Assembly: GCA_026168455.1 (NCBI GenBank)
Contig: CM047425.1
Location: forward strand, 2,454,001 to 2,518,000
Origin: Theocolax elegans
Lineage: Eukaryota > Arthropoda > Insecta > Hymenoptera > Cerocephalidae
Direction of reading: 5' to 3'
Length of the DNA: 64,000 nucleotides
Under the pieces are notes generated by a model. It worked only from the letters and a program-made list of their open reading frames with translations. It was not told the DNA's origin and did not search any database. Shown piece after piece: positions 1 through 12,800 of the stretch; within the stretch, counting starts at the first letter, position 1, and each line of letters begins with the position of its first letter. The translations under genes were made by a program, and so were the position numbers.

Positions 1-1595
1 CAAAAACTTTAGCCTTAAACAATGAATTGTGACTAAAAAGTGATATTTTATTCAGCGAACAATAAACGATATTTTAAACCGCCTTTTTTTTAATATCTAA
101 CAAAATGGTTTGAATTTCTATTGATATACGCAAAAAAAATCGAAAATAAAAAAGAAGCTTAAAAATAAACTAATCACCTTGTATATATATACATATACAC
201 ATATATATGGATCTATTAATTACATTAAATATGTGATACGAAGCTTATTTAAAAAATATATAATTGATAATTCGACGGAAAAGAAGTACCCGTAAAAAAA
301 TTGACGTTAAAATTTTTTTTTTTGCATAAGGAAACAAATCGTTTTCCAAGACGCGCTACGTTTAAGATGCGCAAAATTGTAATTTCCGAAGAAGCGAGCT
401 TAATGGACAAAAATAGAGTGGTGTTTTTCTTATAATTTCATGGAAAAACCGAGTCCTTCGCTCTTTCTGGATGTCTACAGTCTGTTTACCGGCAAAAAGG
501 TAACAAAGATCGTTTGTGCGCGATGATGAACGTGGTTCGCTAATTTTGTAAAGAGGAAAACTTAAATGTATTAAATATTTTCCTATAAACTAACGTAATT
601 ATATAAATTAAAAAGTTTGATCAGTTCTATATGAAACTTTTTTTTTAAACTAAAAAATTATTTTTAGCTAAAAATTGACTCTAAAAACTGATCGTAATCA
701 AGGTTTCAGAAAATATTATCATCTATAACCTCAAGCTCCTTGTTACCTACCGAATAAAACTTAAAAAAAAAATTATTTTTCAAACGATTTCACCTACCCT
801 CAAAATTCTCAATTTCGATCTAGAAACTTCGTGTATAGCCAAAATAAGGCCACGACTATATAACCTCCCGAATTAAAATACAAGCGTACATGTATATACA
901 TTTTCCCATGACAATTAAAAAATATATCGGTCGAAAATTAAAATAAATTACCGTGGAAAAAAAAATAAAAACGAATCTCCAATACGGTGATAAATGAAAG
1001 GTGTATACATATATACCTCGCATGTAATTGACCGACATGTAACCTAAAAAAAACCACATAAATATGACCTTGTCGACACGTGCGTAATTTCATCGTTTGA
1101 CCGTATTATTCATTGATCGATTGAAAAAATCAAAATATACATATATATATCAAGACTTTTTGAAAAAAAACGTGTATATACGTTTCACCTTTTTTTTATT
1201 ACTGTATGTACGTCTTCGGGTTCGTTTAAATATTTATTTGTCGAAAAATATTTCGGTATAATTGCGCCGCGTATATATATATATATTCCCATAAATATTC
1301 ATCTCTTTATAATATACGCTCGAGGACTCTCTTTCATTCACGTGCAAATACACGCGGTTCTGCGAGTCTGACTTATTCTTTTTCTCATGCTAAGAAACAA
1401 CAAAGAAATGAAGAAAAACGTTTTTCTTACGTTTTTAAATATATGCACGTGGAATCTTTGGTTTTGACGAACAGGGTTGAACGATCTTCGTCGTGATGAG
1501 GATGAATTTGACCTTTAAAATGTATAATATGCAAGTGTGATCCATCCAACTGACGATTACATATATATATGAAGTGTCGTTAATTCGACGTTTCT
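1..1595. other. AT-rich non-coding sequence
   Basis: No open frame here looks like a protein, and I see no RNA gene. The stretch contains poly-A/T runs and short (AT)n tracts, for example near 1265-1290. A less AT-rich patch at about 340-540 has no recognisable content. It is most likely intergenic or intronic. Confidence 0.6.
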
Positions 1596-3600
1596 TTCTT
1601 TTTTGTTTTTAAGTAAATATACGTGTGCTACTTTCACAATGGGTATTTTGCGTTGTGTAAGATCAGGTATAATTTTGTTATTGATATTAAAGGGATGTGT
1701 CAAGGACAATGTGAAATTCAAATTTCCCGCGCTTGGAAGTTGTGGAGTTTCTTTATTTTTTGATATGCCTGTATGGAATTTATATAGGCGTAATTCGTAG
1801 AATTTTTAAAATAAATTACATTTTATGTTTTAGAGGTTAGGATATTTTTCAAAACCAGTTATTGAATTATTATATAAGTTTGAAAATTAATTTGAACTTT
1901 ACAGGGTGATAAATTTTCTTGAGTTCTTTTTCAAAAAACTAATTGTTTTTTAATTTAATTCTAAACGCGGGAAATTTAAATTATTTTTTTAAGATATTTG
2001 ATGAATTTATTGGAATTGATTGAATGAGCTTGGTTTTTGTACATTTATATGTATTTGAGTTCTTATTTAAAAGTTTTTTCAATTTTAAATTTATTATCTA
2101 TATTTTTTGCTTTAGAATATTCGAACTAATAATATTCAAAATGTATAAAGAGTGGTGATTGATGGTAAATATGACTATATAGTTTTTTCCTTATACAGTT
2201 AAAAATTGATATGTTATTGTTTTAATTTTACAGAAAAATTAAAAAATTTTACATGCGCGCAATTTGAATTTTCTTCATAAGATTTGATGAGATGAGTTTA
2301 TTAGAATCAATTACAGAATTAATCTTTTATGTGTAAATATTTATATTGAAAAAAAAGTATTTTTATTTTGAGTTAATTATTTATATTCGTTAAATCGATA
2401 GTTTAAAAATATCCTAACCTACAAAATTAATCTAACAAATGATCGAACAAAAATTAATTCAATTTCTACATAACGATGACAGGTTATGTGTCAATCGAAC
2501 GTTTTTATCAAAAATAAATATTTTTGGTTGCAATTAAAAAATCCAATTACTTATAAACGCGGGAAATTTGAATTCTTTTTTTCAGATATTTGATGAATTT
2601 ATTGGAATTGATTGAATGAGCTTGGTTTTTGTACATTTATATGTATTTGAGTTCTTATTTAAAAGTTTTTTCAATTTTAAATTTATTTCTTTTTTGTTTT
2701 TAAGTAAATATACGTGTGCTACTTTCACAATGGGTATTTTGCGTTGTGTAAGATCAGGTATAATTTTGTTATTGATATTAAAGGGATGTGTCAAGGACAA
2801 TGTGAAATTCAAATTTCCCGCGCTTGGAAGTTGTGGAGTTTCTTTATTTTTTGATATGCCTGTATGGAATTTATATAGGCGTAATTCGTAGAATTTTTAA
2901 AATAAATTACATTTTATGTTTTAGAGGTTAGGATATTTTTCAAAACCAGTTATTGAATTATTATATAAGTTTGAAAATTAATTTGAACTTTACAGGGTGA
3001 TAAATTTTCTTGAGTTCTTTTTCAAAAAACTAATTGTTTTTTAATTTAATTCTAAACGCGGGAAATTTGAATTCTTTTTTTCAGATATTTGATGAATTTA
3101 TTGGAATTGATTGATTGCTTAGAATTTCGAACTAATAATATTCAAAATGTATAAAGAGTGGTGATTGATGGTAATTAATTCGAATTCAAGTATGACAATA
3201 GATTTTTTCCTTATACAGTTAAAAATTGATATGTTATTGTTTTAAATTTTACAGGGAAAAATTAAAAAATGTTACATGCGCGCAATTTGAATTTTCTTCA
3301 TAAGATTTAATGACTATGAGTTTATTAGAATCAATTACAGAATAATCTTTTATGTGTAAATATTTATATTGAAAAAAAGTATTTTTATTTGAGTTAATTA
3401 TTTATATTCGTTAAATCGATAGTTTAAAAATATCCTAACCTACAAAATTAATCTAACAAATGATCGAACAAAATGAATTCAATTTCTACATAACGATGAC
3501 AGGTTATGTGTCAATCGAACGTTTTTATCAAAAAATATTTTTGGTTGCAATTAAAAAATCCAATATACTTATAAACGCGGGAAATTTGATTTTTTTTTCC
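1596..3600. repeat. Tandem pair of a CGCGGGAAATTT fold-back repeat
   Basis: Copy 1 (about 1596-2582) and copy 2 (about 2687-3597) are near-identical at an offset of about 1,091 bp. A segment of about 90 bp beginning TTTGATGAATTTATTGG (1998 on) recurs at about 2588 between the copies; copy 2 keeps only the first part of it. Each copy has AAATTTCCCGCG on the left (about 1721, 2811) and CGCGGGAAATTT on the right (about 2556, 3572). Inside lie GAGGTTAGGATATTTTT (about 1835, 2926) and its reverse complement AAAAATATCCTAACCT (about 2406, 3427), so each copy can fold back on itself. A short open frame repeated in both copies (1603-1800, 2616-2891) matches no family I know and I regard it as fortuitous. 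The element looks like a non-autonomous fold-back transposon or MITE. No transposase is visible. Confidence 0.7.
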
Positions 3601-4029
3601 AAAATCTCCTTAACGTTCAATAAAAATAACTCGATACACCCATACACAACTAAAAAATACACTGATATATAAACGATTCACACCAAAATAAATCGTAATT
3701 AATTCATAACACGTTCGATCGTCATTATTATATATTTATACCAAAAATTGCTTAGCGTCAAACCATATATATCAACCGAACGACGAAATAAGAAGAAAAA
3801 AAGAAACGAATATTTCCGAAAAATGTAAAATACAAGATATTTTGAATAATCAAATGCAAGTTTGCTTAGAGACGGTTGCAACTCGAATTATTACGGGCAC
3901 TAACACACAACCAAAAATATTCCGGCGTCATTCGCCAGGAAACATTGTTCGACATGCGTCATTAAAAAGTTGGTGTACACACATACACGCATACATACAT
4001 ACAATATATATATATATATATACACACAC
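3601..4029. other. Unique AT-rich spacer ending in (AT)n/(AC)n
   Basis: No gene or domain is visible. The stretch ends in a (TA)n(CA)n microsatellite (about 3998-4030) that immediately precedes a duplicated block. The same block is preceded by a much longer (AT)n tract at 5229-5329, so the microsatellite sits at the duplication boundary. Confidence 0.5.
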
Positions 4030-4709
4030 ACCTTTCGATATGCGAATTAATAATAATATCAGTTTGAAAATATAATTTTCGTGAGATATTTCTCTTTTCG
4101 AACTTATAACGCGATAACGGGGCGCGTTACGCTGTTTATCCAATTTTCTGATAAAATGAATAAAAAGAAACGGATAATATATACAGGTATACACGTCGTC
4201 TACACCGAGATACTCGTGTTGTTATACGGACACGAGAAGAAATGTAAATCTTTCTAAAAAAAAATTATAAAATCAAAGATAACGATTTTTAAGGGCTAAA
4301 CCCAGGTTGTAAATGAAATTAACAACCAATTTTGATGTTAAAAATTGTACAACGTTTCGTCTGCCAGGTTTTGCAGACCTCTTCAAGTACTATTTATTGA
4401 ACAAAAAAAACATAAATAAATGTACAAAAAACTTTTTAAATAACAACAATAACATAACATAATTGTCAAACAGTTGACACTAATATTCCATTACTCGTAG
4501 ATGAGTAGAGTCAAGTGAAATTTAAAAACTTGTTATTGCTATATATAACGTGTACAAAAGATTGACATATGTATAAGATTCGCAGAAGTACAAGGATGTG
4601 CTCGGTCTAACGATTTTACAAGTTCTAAGAATAATTTTCAACGGTTACAAGATTTTGTTGTAAATTCTACTCAACATAACAGTATCTTTTTTCTTATTAA
4701 TAGTATTTT
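4030..4709. repeat. Duplicated block containing a truncated Penelope-like 3' end (copy 1)
   Basis: This block is almost identical to 5335-6010 and in part to 8143-8690. From 4269 it carries the arm of the Penelope-like element described at 5575-6429, in minus orientation. It includes the GAAAC-containing hammerhead-like motif near 4350-4395 and the last codons of the GIY-YIG remnant. Similarity to the other copies stops abruptly at about 4709, so this copy lacks most of the coding remnant and the opposite arm. Confidence 0.75.
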
Positions 4710-5336
<627 letters not shown>

Positions 5337-5659
5337 CTTTCGATATGCGAATTAATAATAATATCAGTTTGAAAATATAATTTTCGTGAGATATTTCTCT
5401 TTTCGAACTTATAACGCGATAACGGGGCGCGTTACGCTGTTTATCCAATTTTCTGATAAAATGAATAAAAAGAAACGGATAATATATACAGGTATACACG
5501 TCGTCTACACCGAGATACTCGTGTTATTATTACGGACACGAGAAGAAATGTAAATCTTTCTAAAAAAAAATTATAAAATCAAAGATAACGATTTTTAAGG
5601 GCTAAACCCAGGTTGTAAATGAAATTAACAACCAATTTTGATGTTAAAAATTGTACAAC

Positions 5660-5692
5660 GTTTCGTCTGCCAGGTTTTGCAGACCTCTTCAA
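5660..5692 (-). ncRNA. Hammerhead-ribozyme-like motif in the Penelope arm
   Basis: On the minus strand the order is TTGAAGAG, stem strand GTCTGC (5679-5684), loop of 8, stem strand GCAGAC (5665-5670), then GAAAC. The hammerhead core is CUGANGA, stem II, GAAA. Here the first core base is U rather than C, and an extra G lies before stem II. I also cannot identify a convincing stem I. It is therefore a hammerhead-like relic or divergent form, not a demonstrated ribozyme. Related copies lie near 4350-4382 (minus), 6311-6342 (plus), 8341-8373 (minus, stem partly broken by AA for GC) and 8995-9026 (plus). Confidence 0.45.
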
Positions 5693-5950
5693 GTACTATT
5701 TATTGAACAAAAAAAACATAAATAAATATACAAAAAACTTTTTAAATAACAACAATAACATAACATAATTGTCAAACAGTTGACACTAATATTCCATTAC
5801 TCGTAGATGAGTAGAGTCAAGTGAAATTTAAAAACTTGTTATTGCTATATATAACGTGTACAAAAGATTGACATATGTATAAGATTCGCAGAAGTACAAG
5901 GATGTGCTCGGTCTAACGATTTTACAAGTTCTAAGAATAATTTTCAACGG

Positions 5951-6217
5951 TTACAAGATTTTGTTGTAAATTCTACTCAACATAACAGTATCTTTTTTCT
6001 TATTAATAGTATTTTTAGTAGTTTTGATATGAAGCATTTCAGAAATCAAACGTTTTTTATAGCAATTTTCTATATCCAAAACTTTAACATTTTCAGAATC
6101 GAATTCATGATTTTTATTCTTGTTGTGTAAACTCACAACAGATTCCGGATTACGTGACTTACTATGTTCAAAAATGCGTATTAACTGTTTGACATTTATG
6201 TGGTAAAGATTGTTTTG
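5951..6217 (-). pseudogene. Penelope-like GIY-YIG endonuclease, C-terminal fragment
   Basis: Reading the minus strand from 6217 gives about 88 uninterrupted codons ending in a stop at 5951-5953. The segment runs INVKQLIRIFEHSKS, then a conserved NHEFD, then VKVLDIENCYKKRLISEM, LHIK, and an IN...DT...YNKIL ending. From family knowledge, this NHxFD / KRLxSEMxHIK pattern is the hallmark of the GIY-YIG endonuclease of Penelope-like retroelements, which nicks target DNA for reverse transcription. The GIY-YIG catalytic start and the whole reverse transcriptase are missing: a stop occurs at 6218-6220, where the coding strand enters the inverted arm. There is no proper start codon, so I treat it as a dead fragment. 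Confidence 0.8.
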
Positions 6218-6603
6218 TTATATATAGTGTTTTTTTCAGCTGTTGTTATTTAAAATGTTTTTTGTATATTTATTTATGTTTTTTTTCTTTTTTTGTTCAA
6301 TAAATAGTACTTGAAGAGGTTTGCAAACCTGGCAGACGAAACGTCGTACAATTTTTAACATCAAAATTGGTAGTTAATTGTATTTACAACCTGGCTTTAA
6401 CCCTTAAAAATCGTTATCTTTGATTTTATCATGACCATGAAGGGTGTACATTCTAAAATAAAAAAAAATTATTTTAAATGTATAAGATGTATACATATAT
6501 TTCTTTAAAAAAAAGAAGAAATAATTCTTATAAGAACTCGTATGGTATGTAAGGATAATTTTTATTTATGCAAATTTGTTTATACGTGTAGATGTATACG
6601 GTA

Positions 6604-7035
6604 CCGTCCATAAGTTTAGGATCATTTGGAAATTTTTTATATTTAAAGGTATATATATTTATCTGATATTTGACAATCGATTGCATTCAAAGAAAATATC
6701 GTAGAATAATTTTAAAAAAAGCAAAATACACGTATTTTCTTCATCTGAAAACTCAGATCAAAATAAAAAACTGAAACTGATTAAACAATACTTTTCTATT
6801 TAAGAAACAAATTTACACTATTTTAAATGGGAGGATCTTTTTATATTTTTTTAATAATCAATGCTATAGTAATTTTGAGTAGTAGCAGTTGAAAGATAAA
6901 GAAATATCCTGCGTTATGCTTTTTTTTTAAATTATTTTTCGATATTTTTCTCGAAAGTTCTGGATTGTTAAACATTAGATAAAATATAAACATTTAAATA
7001 GGAAAATTTACGAATGGTCCTAAATTTAAGGACGG
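6604..7035. mobile_element. Tc1/mariner-type MITE
   Basis: Terminal inverted repeats begin CCGTCCATAAGTTTAGGATC at the left. The right end in reverse complement begins CCGTCCTTAAATTTAGGACC. Each end is flanked by a TA dinucleotide (6602-6603 and 7036-7037), the target duplication expected of Tc1/mariner transposons. The element is 432 bp, AT-rich and encodes no transposase, so it is non-autonomous. It lies inside the 2.68-kb tandem unit, so its second copy at 9290-9715 arose by unit duplication and not by a separate insertion. Confidence 0.8.
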
Positions 7036-7412
7036 TACTATATTCTTACACCTCTTTGGCAATGAAAAAGTAAAAGACATTCACGTATATACAGGAAAAG
7101 AAAAAAAAATATATCAAGTGTTGTTGTTGTGGCATTGATCGTAAAATCTATGTATGTATATATATATAAGCGATACGTAGACGCATAGAAGACAATGCCA
7201 AATTTGTATACTTATTACCCTAGGTATTTGATTAACATTGAAATGTGACATAAGTGTCACGTAAACGTTAAGCGTGCGGTATTAAAAGTTTGTTTTTTTA
7301 TGTAGCGAATGAATGGAAGAAGATGAACGTATATAAATTTGAGCTATTTTAGATCCTGTTTGTGTGCAGTATGAAAATTCAGAAGATTTTTTTCAAGATT
7401 ATTAAGAATTCA

Positions 7413-7425
7413 AACTTCCCGCGGT
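7413..7425. repeat. CTTCCCGCGG member of the CGCGGGAAATTT motif family
   Basis: CAAACTTCCCGCGG here, and at about 10092 and 12029 in the duplicated units, is a slightly diverged form of the motif found in the fold-back repeats at 1.6-3.6 kb and 20.7-21.5 kb. It may mark another, older fold-back copy, but the partner arm is not clear. Confidence 0.4.
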
Positions 7426-7944
7426 TAATACGATAATTTTAAATATAAGAGAATGTAACGTAATTTCATGCAATTCTTTAATGTATTTTTTATATCAATG
7501 ATTGATTTACTTAACTTTTATATAGGTTATGTCGTTAATTTTTGGATTTTTAAGTATAATAAAATATTGTGTCATTTGCATCATGTATATCTATCTAATA
7601 TTAAAAAAATTTCGTCGTTTTAAGAATTTCTGAATTTGTATTACTCAAAGTAGTCATTTTGAATCATGTGCGTGTTATATAGATAAGACTGAATAAAGAC
7701 CCTTAATATGTATGTGTGATGCAAAAGAAAGAATCTATGTTTATATGCTGAGATTTCAATATACAGAGTTTATTACAGCTTATACGTACAATTGACGGAC
7801 TTATGCGCTGTTATGCCAGAAATTATGTATTTCTGAAATAGCGGCAGCTATTATAGATAAAAATTTGATTACACAGTGTGGTGTCTTTTTGAATCATGTA
7901 TGTTCCATCCTATATATTAAGTGATGGAAATTATATATACTGGG

Positions 7945-8050
7945 TATATTATAGAATAGAAGTTGATGTGGATAAGGGTGTATGAGCGTTGGTGTAAGTG
8001 TGTGGATGTGGATGTAGGTTTGAGTGGTGAGGTTGGATAGATAGATCATA
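7945..8050 (+). repeat. Degenerate GTGGATG minisatellite (G/T-rich strand)
   Basis: The plus strand carries imperfect repeats of GTGGATG / GTGTGG with few C residues. Comparable tracts occur at about 10640-10720, 11358-11535, 12575-12660, 13300-13470 and 14935-15110, so the tract flanks several of the duplicated segments. No gene is present. Confidence 0.6.
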
Positions 8051-8258
8051 AATATATATTTATTGAGATCTTGGGGTATAACCCCTTGTGACCCTCCAAG
8101 AAGTACATTCATTATTACCGTAGCCAATAAAAGATAATATAATAAATGAATAAAAAGAAACGGATAATATATACAGGTATACACGTCGTCTACACCGAGA
8201 TACTCGTGTTGTTATACGGACACGAGAAGAAATGTAAATCTTTCTAAAAAAAAATTAT

Positions 8259-9113
8259 AAAATCAAAGATAACGATTTTTAAGGGCTAAACCCAGGTTGT
8301 AAATGAAATTAACAACCAATTTTGATGTTAAAAATTGTACAACGTTTCGTCTAACAGGTTTTGCAGACCTCTTCAAGTACTATTTATTGAACAAAAAAAA
8401 CATAAATAAATATACAAAAAACTTTTTAAATAACAACAATAACATAACATAATTGTCAAACAGTTAACACCAATATTCCACTACTCGTAGATGAGTAGAG
8501 TCAAGTGAAATTTAAAAACTTGTTATTGCTATATATAACGTGTACAAAAGATTGACATATGTATAGATTCGCAGAAGTACAAGGATGTGCTCGGTCTAAC
8601 GATTTTACAAGTTCTAACGAAATATTTCTAACAGGTTACAAGATTTTGTTGTAAATTCTACTCAACATAACAGTATCTTTTTCTTATTACTAGTATTTTT
8701 AGTAGTTTTGATATGAAGCATTCAGAAATCAAACGTTTTTTATAGCAATTTTTCTATATCCAAAACTGTAACATTTTCAGAATCGAATTCATGATTTTTA
8801 TTCTTGTTGTGTAAACTCACAACAGATTCCGGATTACGTGACTTACTATGTCAAAAATGGCTTATTAACTGTTTGACATTTATGTGGTAAAGAGTGTTTG
8901 TTATATATAGTGTTTTTTTTCAGCTGTTGTTATTAAAATGTTTTTTTGTATATTATTTATGTTTTTTTTCTTTTTTTTGTTCAATAAATAGTACTTGAAG
9001 AGGTTTGCAAACCTGGCAGACGAAACGTCGTACAATTTTTACATACAAAATTGGTAGTTTAATGTATTTACAACCTGGCTTTAACCCTTAAAAATCGTTA
9101 TCTTTGATTTTAT
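8259..9113 (-). mobile_element. Penelope-like element 3' fragment, copy 3
   Basis: Same organisation as 5575-6429: inverted arms around a minus-strand GIY-YIG remnant (about 8636-8895). The remnant is interrupted by one-base indels. In the left arm the hammerhead-like hairpin reads GTCTGC opposite TTAGAC, so two pairs are lost. This copy is the most degraded or the most error-laden of the three. Confidence 0.7.
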
Positions 9114-9289
9114 CATGACCATGAAGGTGTGTACATTCTAAAATAAAAAAAATTATTTTAAATGTATAAGATGTATACATATATTTCTTTAAAAAAAGAA
9201 GAAGAATAATTCTTATAAGGAGCTCGATAGGTCGTGTCAGGATAATTTTATTTATGCAAATTTGTTTATACGTGTAGATGTATACGGTA

Positions 9290-9715
9290 CCGTCCATAAG
9301 TTTAGGATCATTTGGAAATTTTTTATATTTAAAGGTATATATATTTATCTGATATTTGACAATCGATTGCATTCAAAGAAATATCGTAGAATACTTTAAA
9401 AAAAGCAAAATACCCGTATTTTCTTCATCTGAAAACTCAGATCAAAATAAAAACTGAAACTGATTAAACAATACTTTTCTATTTAAGAAACAAATTTACA
9501 CTATTTTAAATGGGAGGATCCTTTTATATTTTTTTAATAATCAATGCTATAGTAATTTTGAGTAGTAGCGTTGAAAGATAAAGAAATATCCTGCGTTATG
9601 CTTTTTTTTAAATTATTTTTCGATATTTTTCTCGAAAGTTCTGGATTGTTAAACATTAGATAAAATATAAACATTTAAATGGAAAATTTACGAATGGTCC
9701 TAAATTTAAGGACGG
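9290..9715. mobile_element. Tc1/mariner-type MITE, copy in second unit
   Basis: 426-bp counterpart of 6604-7035 with the same TA-flanked inverted termini. Small indels are the only differences. It contains no coding sequence. Confidence 0.8.
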
Positions 9716-9889
9716 TACTATATTCTTACACCTCTTTGGCAATGAAAAAGTAAAAGACATTCACGTATATACAGGAAAAGAAAAAAAAATATATCAAGTG
9801 TTGTTGTTGTGGCATTGATCGTAAAATCTATGTATGTATATATATAAGCGATACGTAGACGCATAGAAGACAATGCCAAATTTGTATAC

Positions 9890-12800
9890 TTATTACCCTA
9901 GGTATTTGATTAACATTGAAATGTGACATAAGTGTCACGTAAACGTTAAGCGTGCGGTATTAAAAGTTTGTTTTTTTATGTAGCGAATGAATGGAAGAAG
10001 ATGAACGTATATAAATGTTGAGCTATTTTTAGATCCTGTTTGTGTGCAGTATGAAAATTCAGAAGATTTTTTTCAAGATTATTAAGAATTCAAACTTCCC
10101 GCGGTTAATACGATAATTTAAATATAAGAGAATGTAACGTATTTCATGCAATTCTTTATGTATTTTTTATATGCAATGATTGATTTACTTAACTTTTATA
10201 TAGGTTATGTCGTTAATTTTTGGATTTTTAAGTATAATAAAATATTGTGTCATTTGCATCATGTATATCTATCTAATATTAAAAAAATTTCGTCGTTTTA
10301 AGAATTTCTGAATTTGTATTACTCAAAGTAGTCATTTTGAATCATGTGCGTGTTATATAGATAAGACTGAATAAAGACCCTTAATATGTATGTGTGATGC
10401 AAAAGAAAGAATCTATGTTATATGCTGAGATTTCAATATACAGAGTTTATTACAGCTTAATACGTACAATTGACGGACTTATGCGCTGTTATGCCAGAAT
10501 TATGTATTTCTGAAATAGCGGCCGCTATTATAGATAAAATTTGATTACACAGTGTGGTGTCTTTTTGAATCATGTATGTTCCATCCTATATATATTAAGT
10601 GATGGAATTATATATACTGGGTATATTATAGAATAGAAGTTGATTGTGGATAAGGGTGTATGAGCGTGGTGTGTAAGTGTGTGGATGTGGATGTACGGTT
10701 TGAGTGGTGAGGTTGGATAGATAGATCATAAATATATATTTATGAGCTCTTGGGGTATAAACCCCTTGGACCCTCCAAGAAGTACATTCCTTCTACCGTA
10801 GCCAATAAAAGATAATATAATAAATGAATAAAAGTAAACATTAATAATACAAATACTATTGAATACGTAGTTGAAATGGATATAACGCGCATCATCACAT
10901 ATGCATTTGTTCATAGATTCATACATACATTGGTGACATTTAAGTCTTCGTTTACGATTCTTTTTCCAATCTAGACTATCCTCTGGCGAGTAGACGCCCA
11001 CTAGTCTGCTTTCTAAGGTCTGAGAACTCATTACCTTTAGACTGCGGGATTTGAAAGCAGCATATCGCCTCAGAAAACTGGTATATAAGGTATCTTATAT
11101 CAACGATTGATCATGCACAAGTGTCCGATCAGGGGTGCGTCAAAATATTGATTTTCCGGCAGTCTAAAGGTTAATGGTAAAAACGACCGAGGAGAGTTTA
11201 TTGATGATTTCTGATGTTGAGATACAGACTGATCTTTTCCATGTTTCAGTACGAAAGGGCCTATCGATTAGCGTTCTTTGTGATAAACGACTAGAACTGT
11301 GTATCACAACAGTCACCAATAATACTAGACTCTCTAAGCAGGATGAGGGTGAGTGAATTGAAAGTGGATGTGGACGAAAGATTTAGGTAGGAGGGTTAGG
11401 CATAGATGTGGGTGTGTGAGAGTAGGTGTGGATGGTTAGTTTGGGAACAGGTGTGGATCTGTGAAGGTTGTGTATAACTGGAATTAAAAGGTGGTCTGTT
11501 GGAATTAGATGTGATTGTGGGTAGATGCGTTTTGATTGATCTCATAAACATGTATACAGGTTATTGAAAATTATTATTTTGGTATTACCAAGAGAGCATC
11601 TCAAGTTTGGGAAACGGATCGTACCCAAGCTTGTAGGATATGTTTTCTAATATAAAAAATATGTAGAAAGACAGAGCCGCAACCCCTAACAATCGTTTTT
11701 TTTCAAAAGTTATACGCTATTAAATCAAAATTTTCCAAAAAATAACACTTGCATAATCATTTTTATGTTAAATTCAAGGTAGTTGACAAGCGTAGAAAGG
11801 ATTATCAATTTAACGCTTTTATCTTTATTACCCTAGGTATTTGATTAACATTGAAATGTGACATAAGTGTCACGTAAACGTTAAGCGTGCGGTATTAAAA
11901 GTTTGTTTTTTTATGTAGCGAATGAATGGAAGAAGATGAACGTATTATAAATTTTGAGCTATTTTAGATCCTGTTTGTGTGCAGTATGAAATTCAGAAGA
12001 TTTTTTTCAAGATTATTAAGAATTCAAACTTCCCGCGGTTAATACGATAATTTTAAATATAAGAGAATGTAACGTAATTTCATGCAATTCTTTAATGTTT
12101 TTTATATCAATGATTGATTTACTTAACTTTTATATAGGTTATGTCGTTAATTTTTGGATTTTTAAGTATAATAAAATATTGCATCATTTGCATCATGTAT
12201 ATCTATTATTAAAAAAATTTCGTCGTTTTAAGAATTTCTGAATTTGTATTACTCAAAGTAGTCATTTTGAATCATGTGCGTGTTATATAGATAAGACTGA
12301 ATAAAGACCCTTAATATGTATGTGTGATGCAAAAGAAAGAATCTATGTTTATATGCTGAGATTTCAATATACAGAGTTTATTACAGCTTATATACGTACA
12401 ATTGACGGACTTATGCGCTGTTATGCCAGAAATTATGTATTTCTGAAATAGCGGCCGCTATTATAGATAAAATTTGATTACACAGTGTGGTGTCTTTTTG
12501 AATCATGTATGTTCCATCCTATATATATTAAGTGATGGAAATTATATATACTGGGTATATTATAGAATAGAAGTTGATGTGGATAAGGGTGTATGAGCGT
12601 TGGTGTAAGTGTGTGGATGTGGATGTACGGTTTGAGTGGTGAGGTTGGATAGATAGATCATAAATATATATTTATTGAGATCTTGGGGTATAACCCCTTG
12701 TGACCCTCCAAGAAGTACATTCATTATTACCGTAGCCAATAAAAGATAATATAATAAATGAATAAAAAGTAACATTAATAATACAAATACTATTGAATAC

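Larger units (their letters stand above)
5575..6429 (-). mobile_element. Penelope-like element 3' fragment with inverted terminal arms
   Basis: Two arms of about 210-245 bp (5575-5787 and about 6184-6429) are imperfect reverse complements. Between and partly within them lies a minus-strand GIY-YIG coding remnant (5951-6217). Each arm contains a motif reading TTGAAGAGG, a hairpin, then GACGAAACG. In the left arm the hairpin is GTCTGC(8 nt)GCAGAC. In the right arm it is GTTTGC/GCAGAC, which keeps pairing through G-U. Penelope-like elements are known to end in LTR-like repeats, sometimes inverted, that carry hammerhead ribozyme motifs, and to encode a C-terminal GIY-YIG endonuclease. The arrangement fits that class. 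The reverse transcriptase is absent, so this is a 5'-truncated non-autonomous copy. Other copies are at 4269-4709 and 8259-9113. Confidence 0.75.
5458..8142. repeat. 2.68-kb tandem unit, copy 1
   Basis: The unit carries the Penelope-like fragment, a Tc1/mariner-type MITE and a G/T-rich tract. It is repeated head-to-tail at 8143-10826. Matching landmarks are 6480/9160 (region after the PLE), 7180/9845 and 7890/10569. The copies differ mainly by one-base indels and homopolymer lengths. No intact gene lies in the unit. Confidence 0.85.
8143..10826. repeat. 2.68-kb tandem unit, copy 2
   Basis: This is the head-to-tail copy of 5458-8142. It has many small indels relative to copy 1, mostly single-base or homopolymer changes. 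The Penelope-like fragment in it (8259-9113) has frameshifts in the GIY-YIG remnant, for example one T lost in the region matching 6040 and one T gained after the T-run matching 6068. Confidence 0.85.

Noticed and set aside
1835..1850. GGTTAGG sequences suggestive of the TTAGG insect telomere repeat
   Set aside because: Only single units occur, always inside the fold-back repeat. No tandem TTAGG array exists in the window.
11174..11356. 60-codon frame after an acceptor-like site and before a GTGAGT donor, repeated at 13112-13294
   Set aside because: The differences between the copies that I compared by eye are non-synonymous, no family is recognisable, and the third copy (from 14890) keeps only the end. 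This does not look like purifying selection on a protein.
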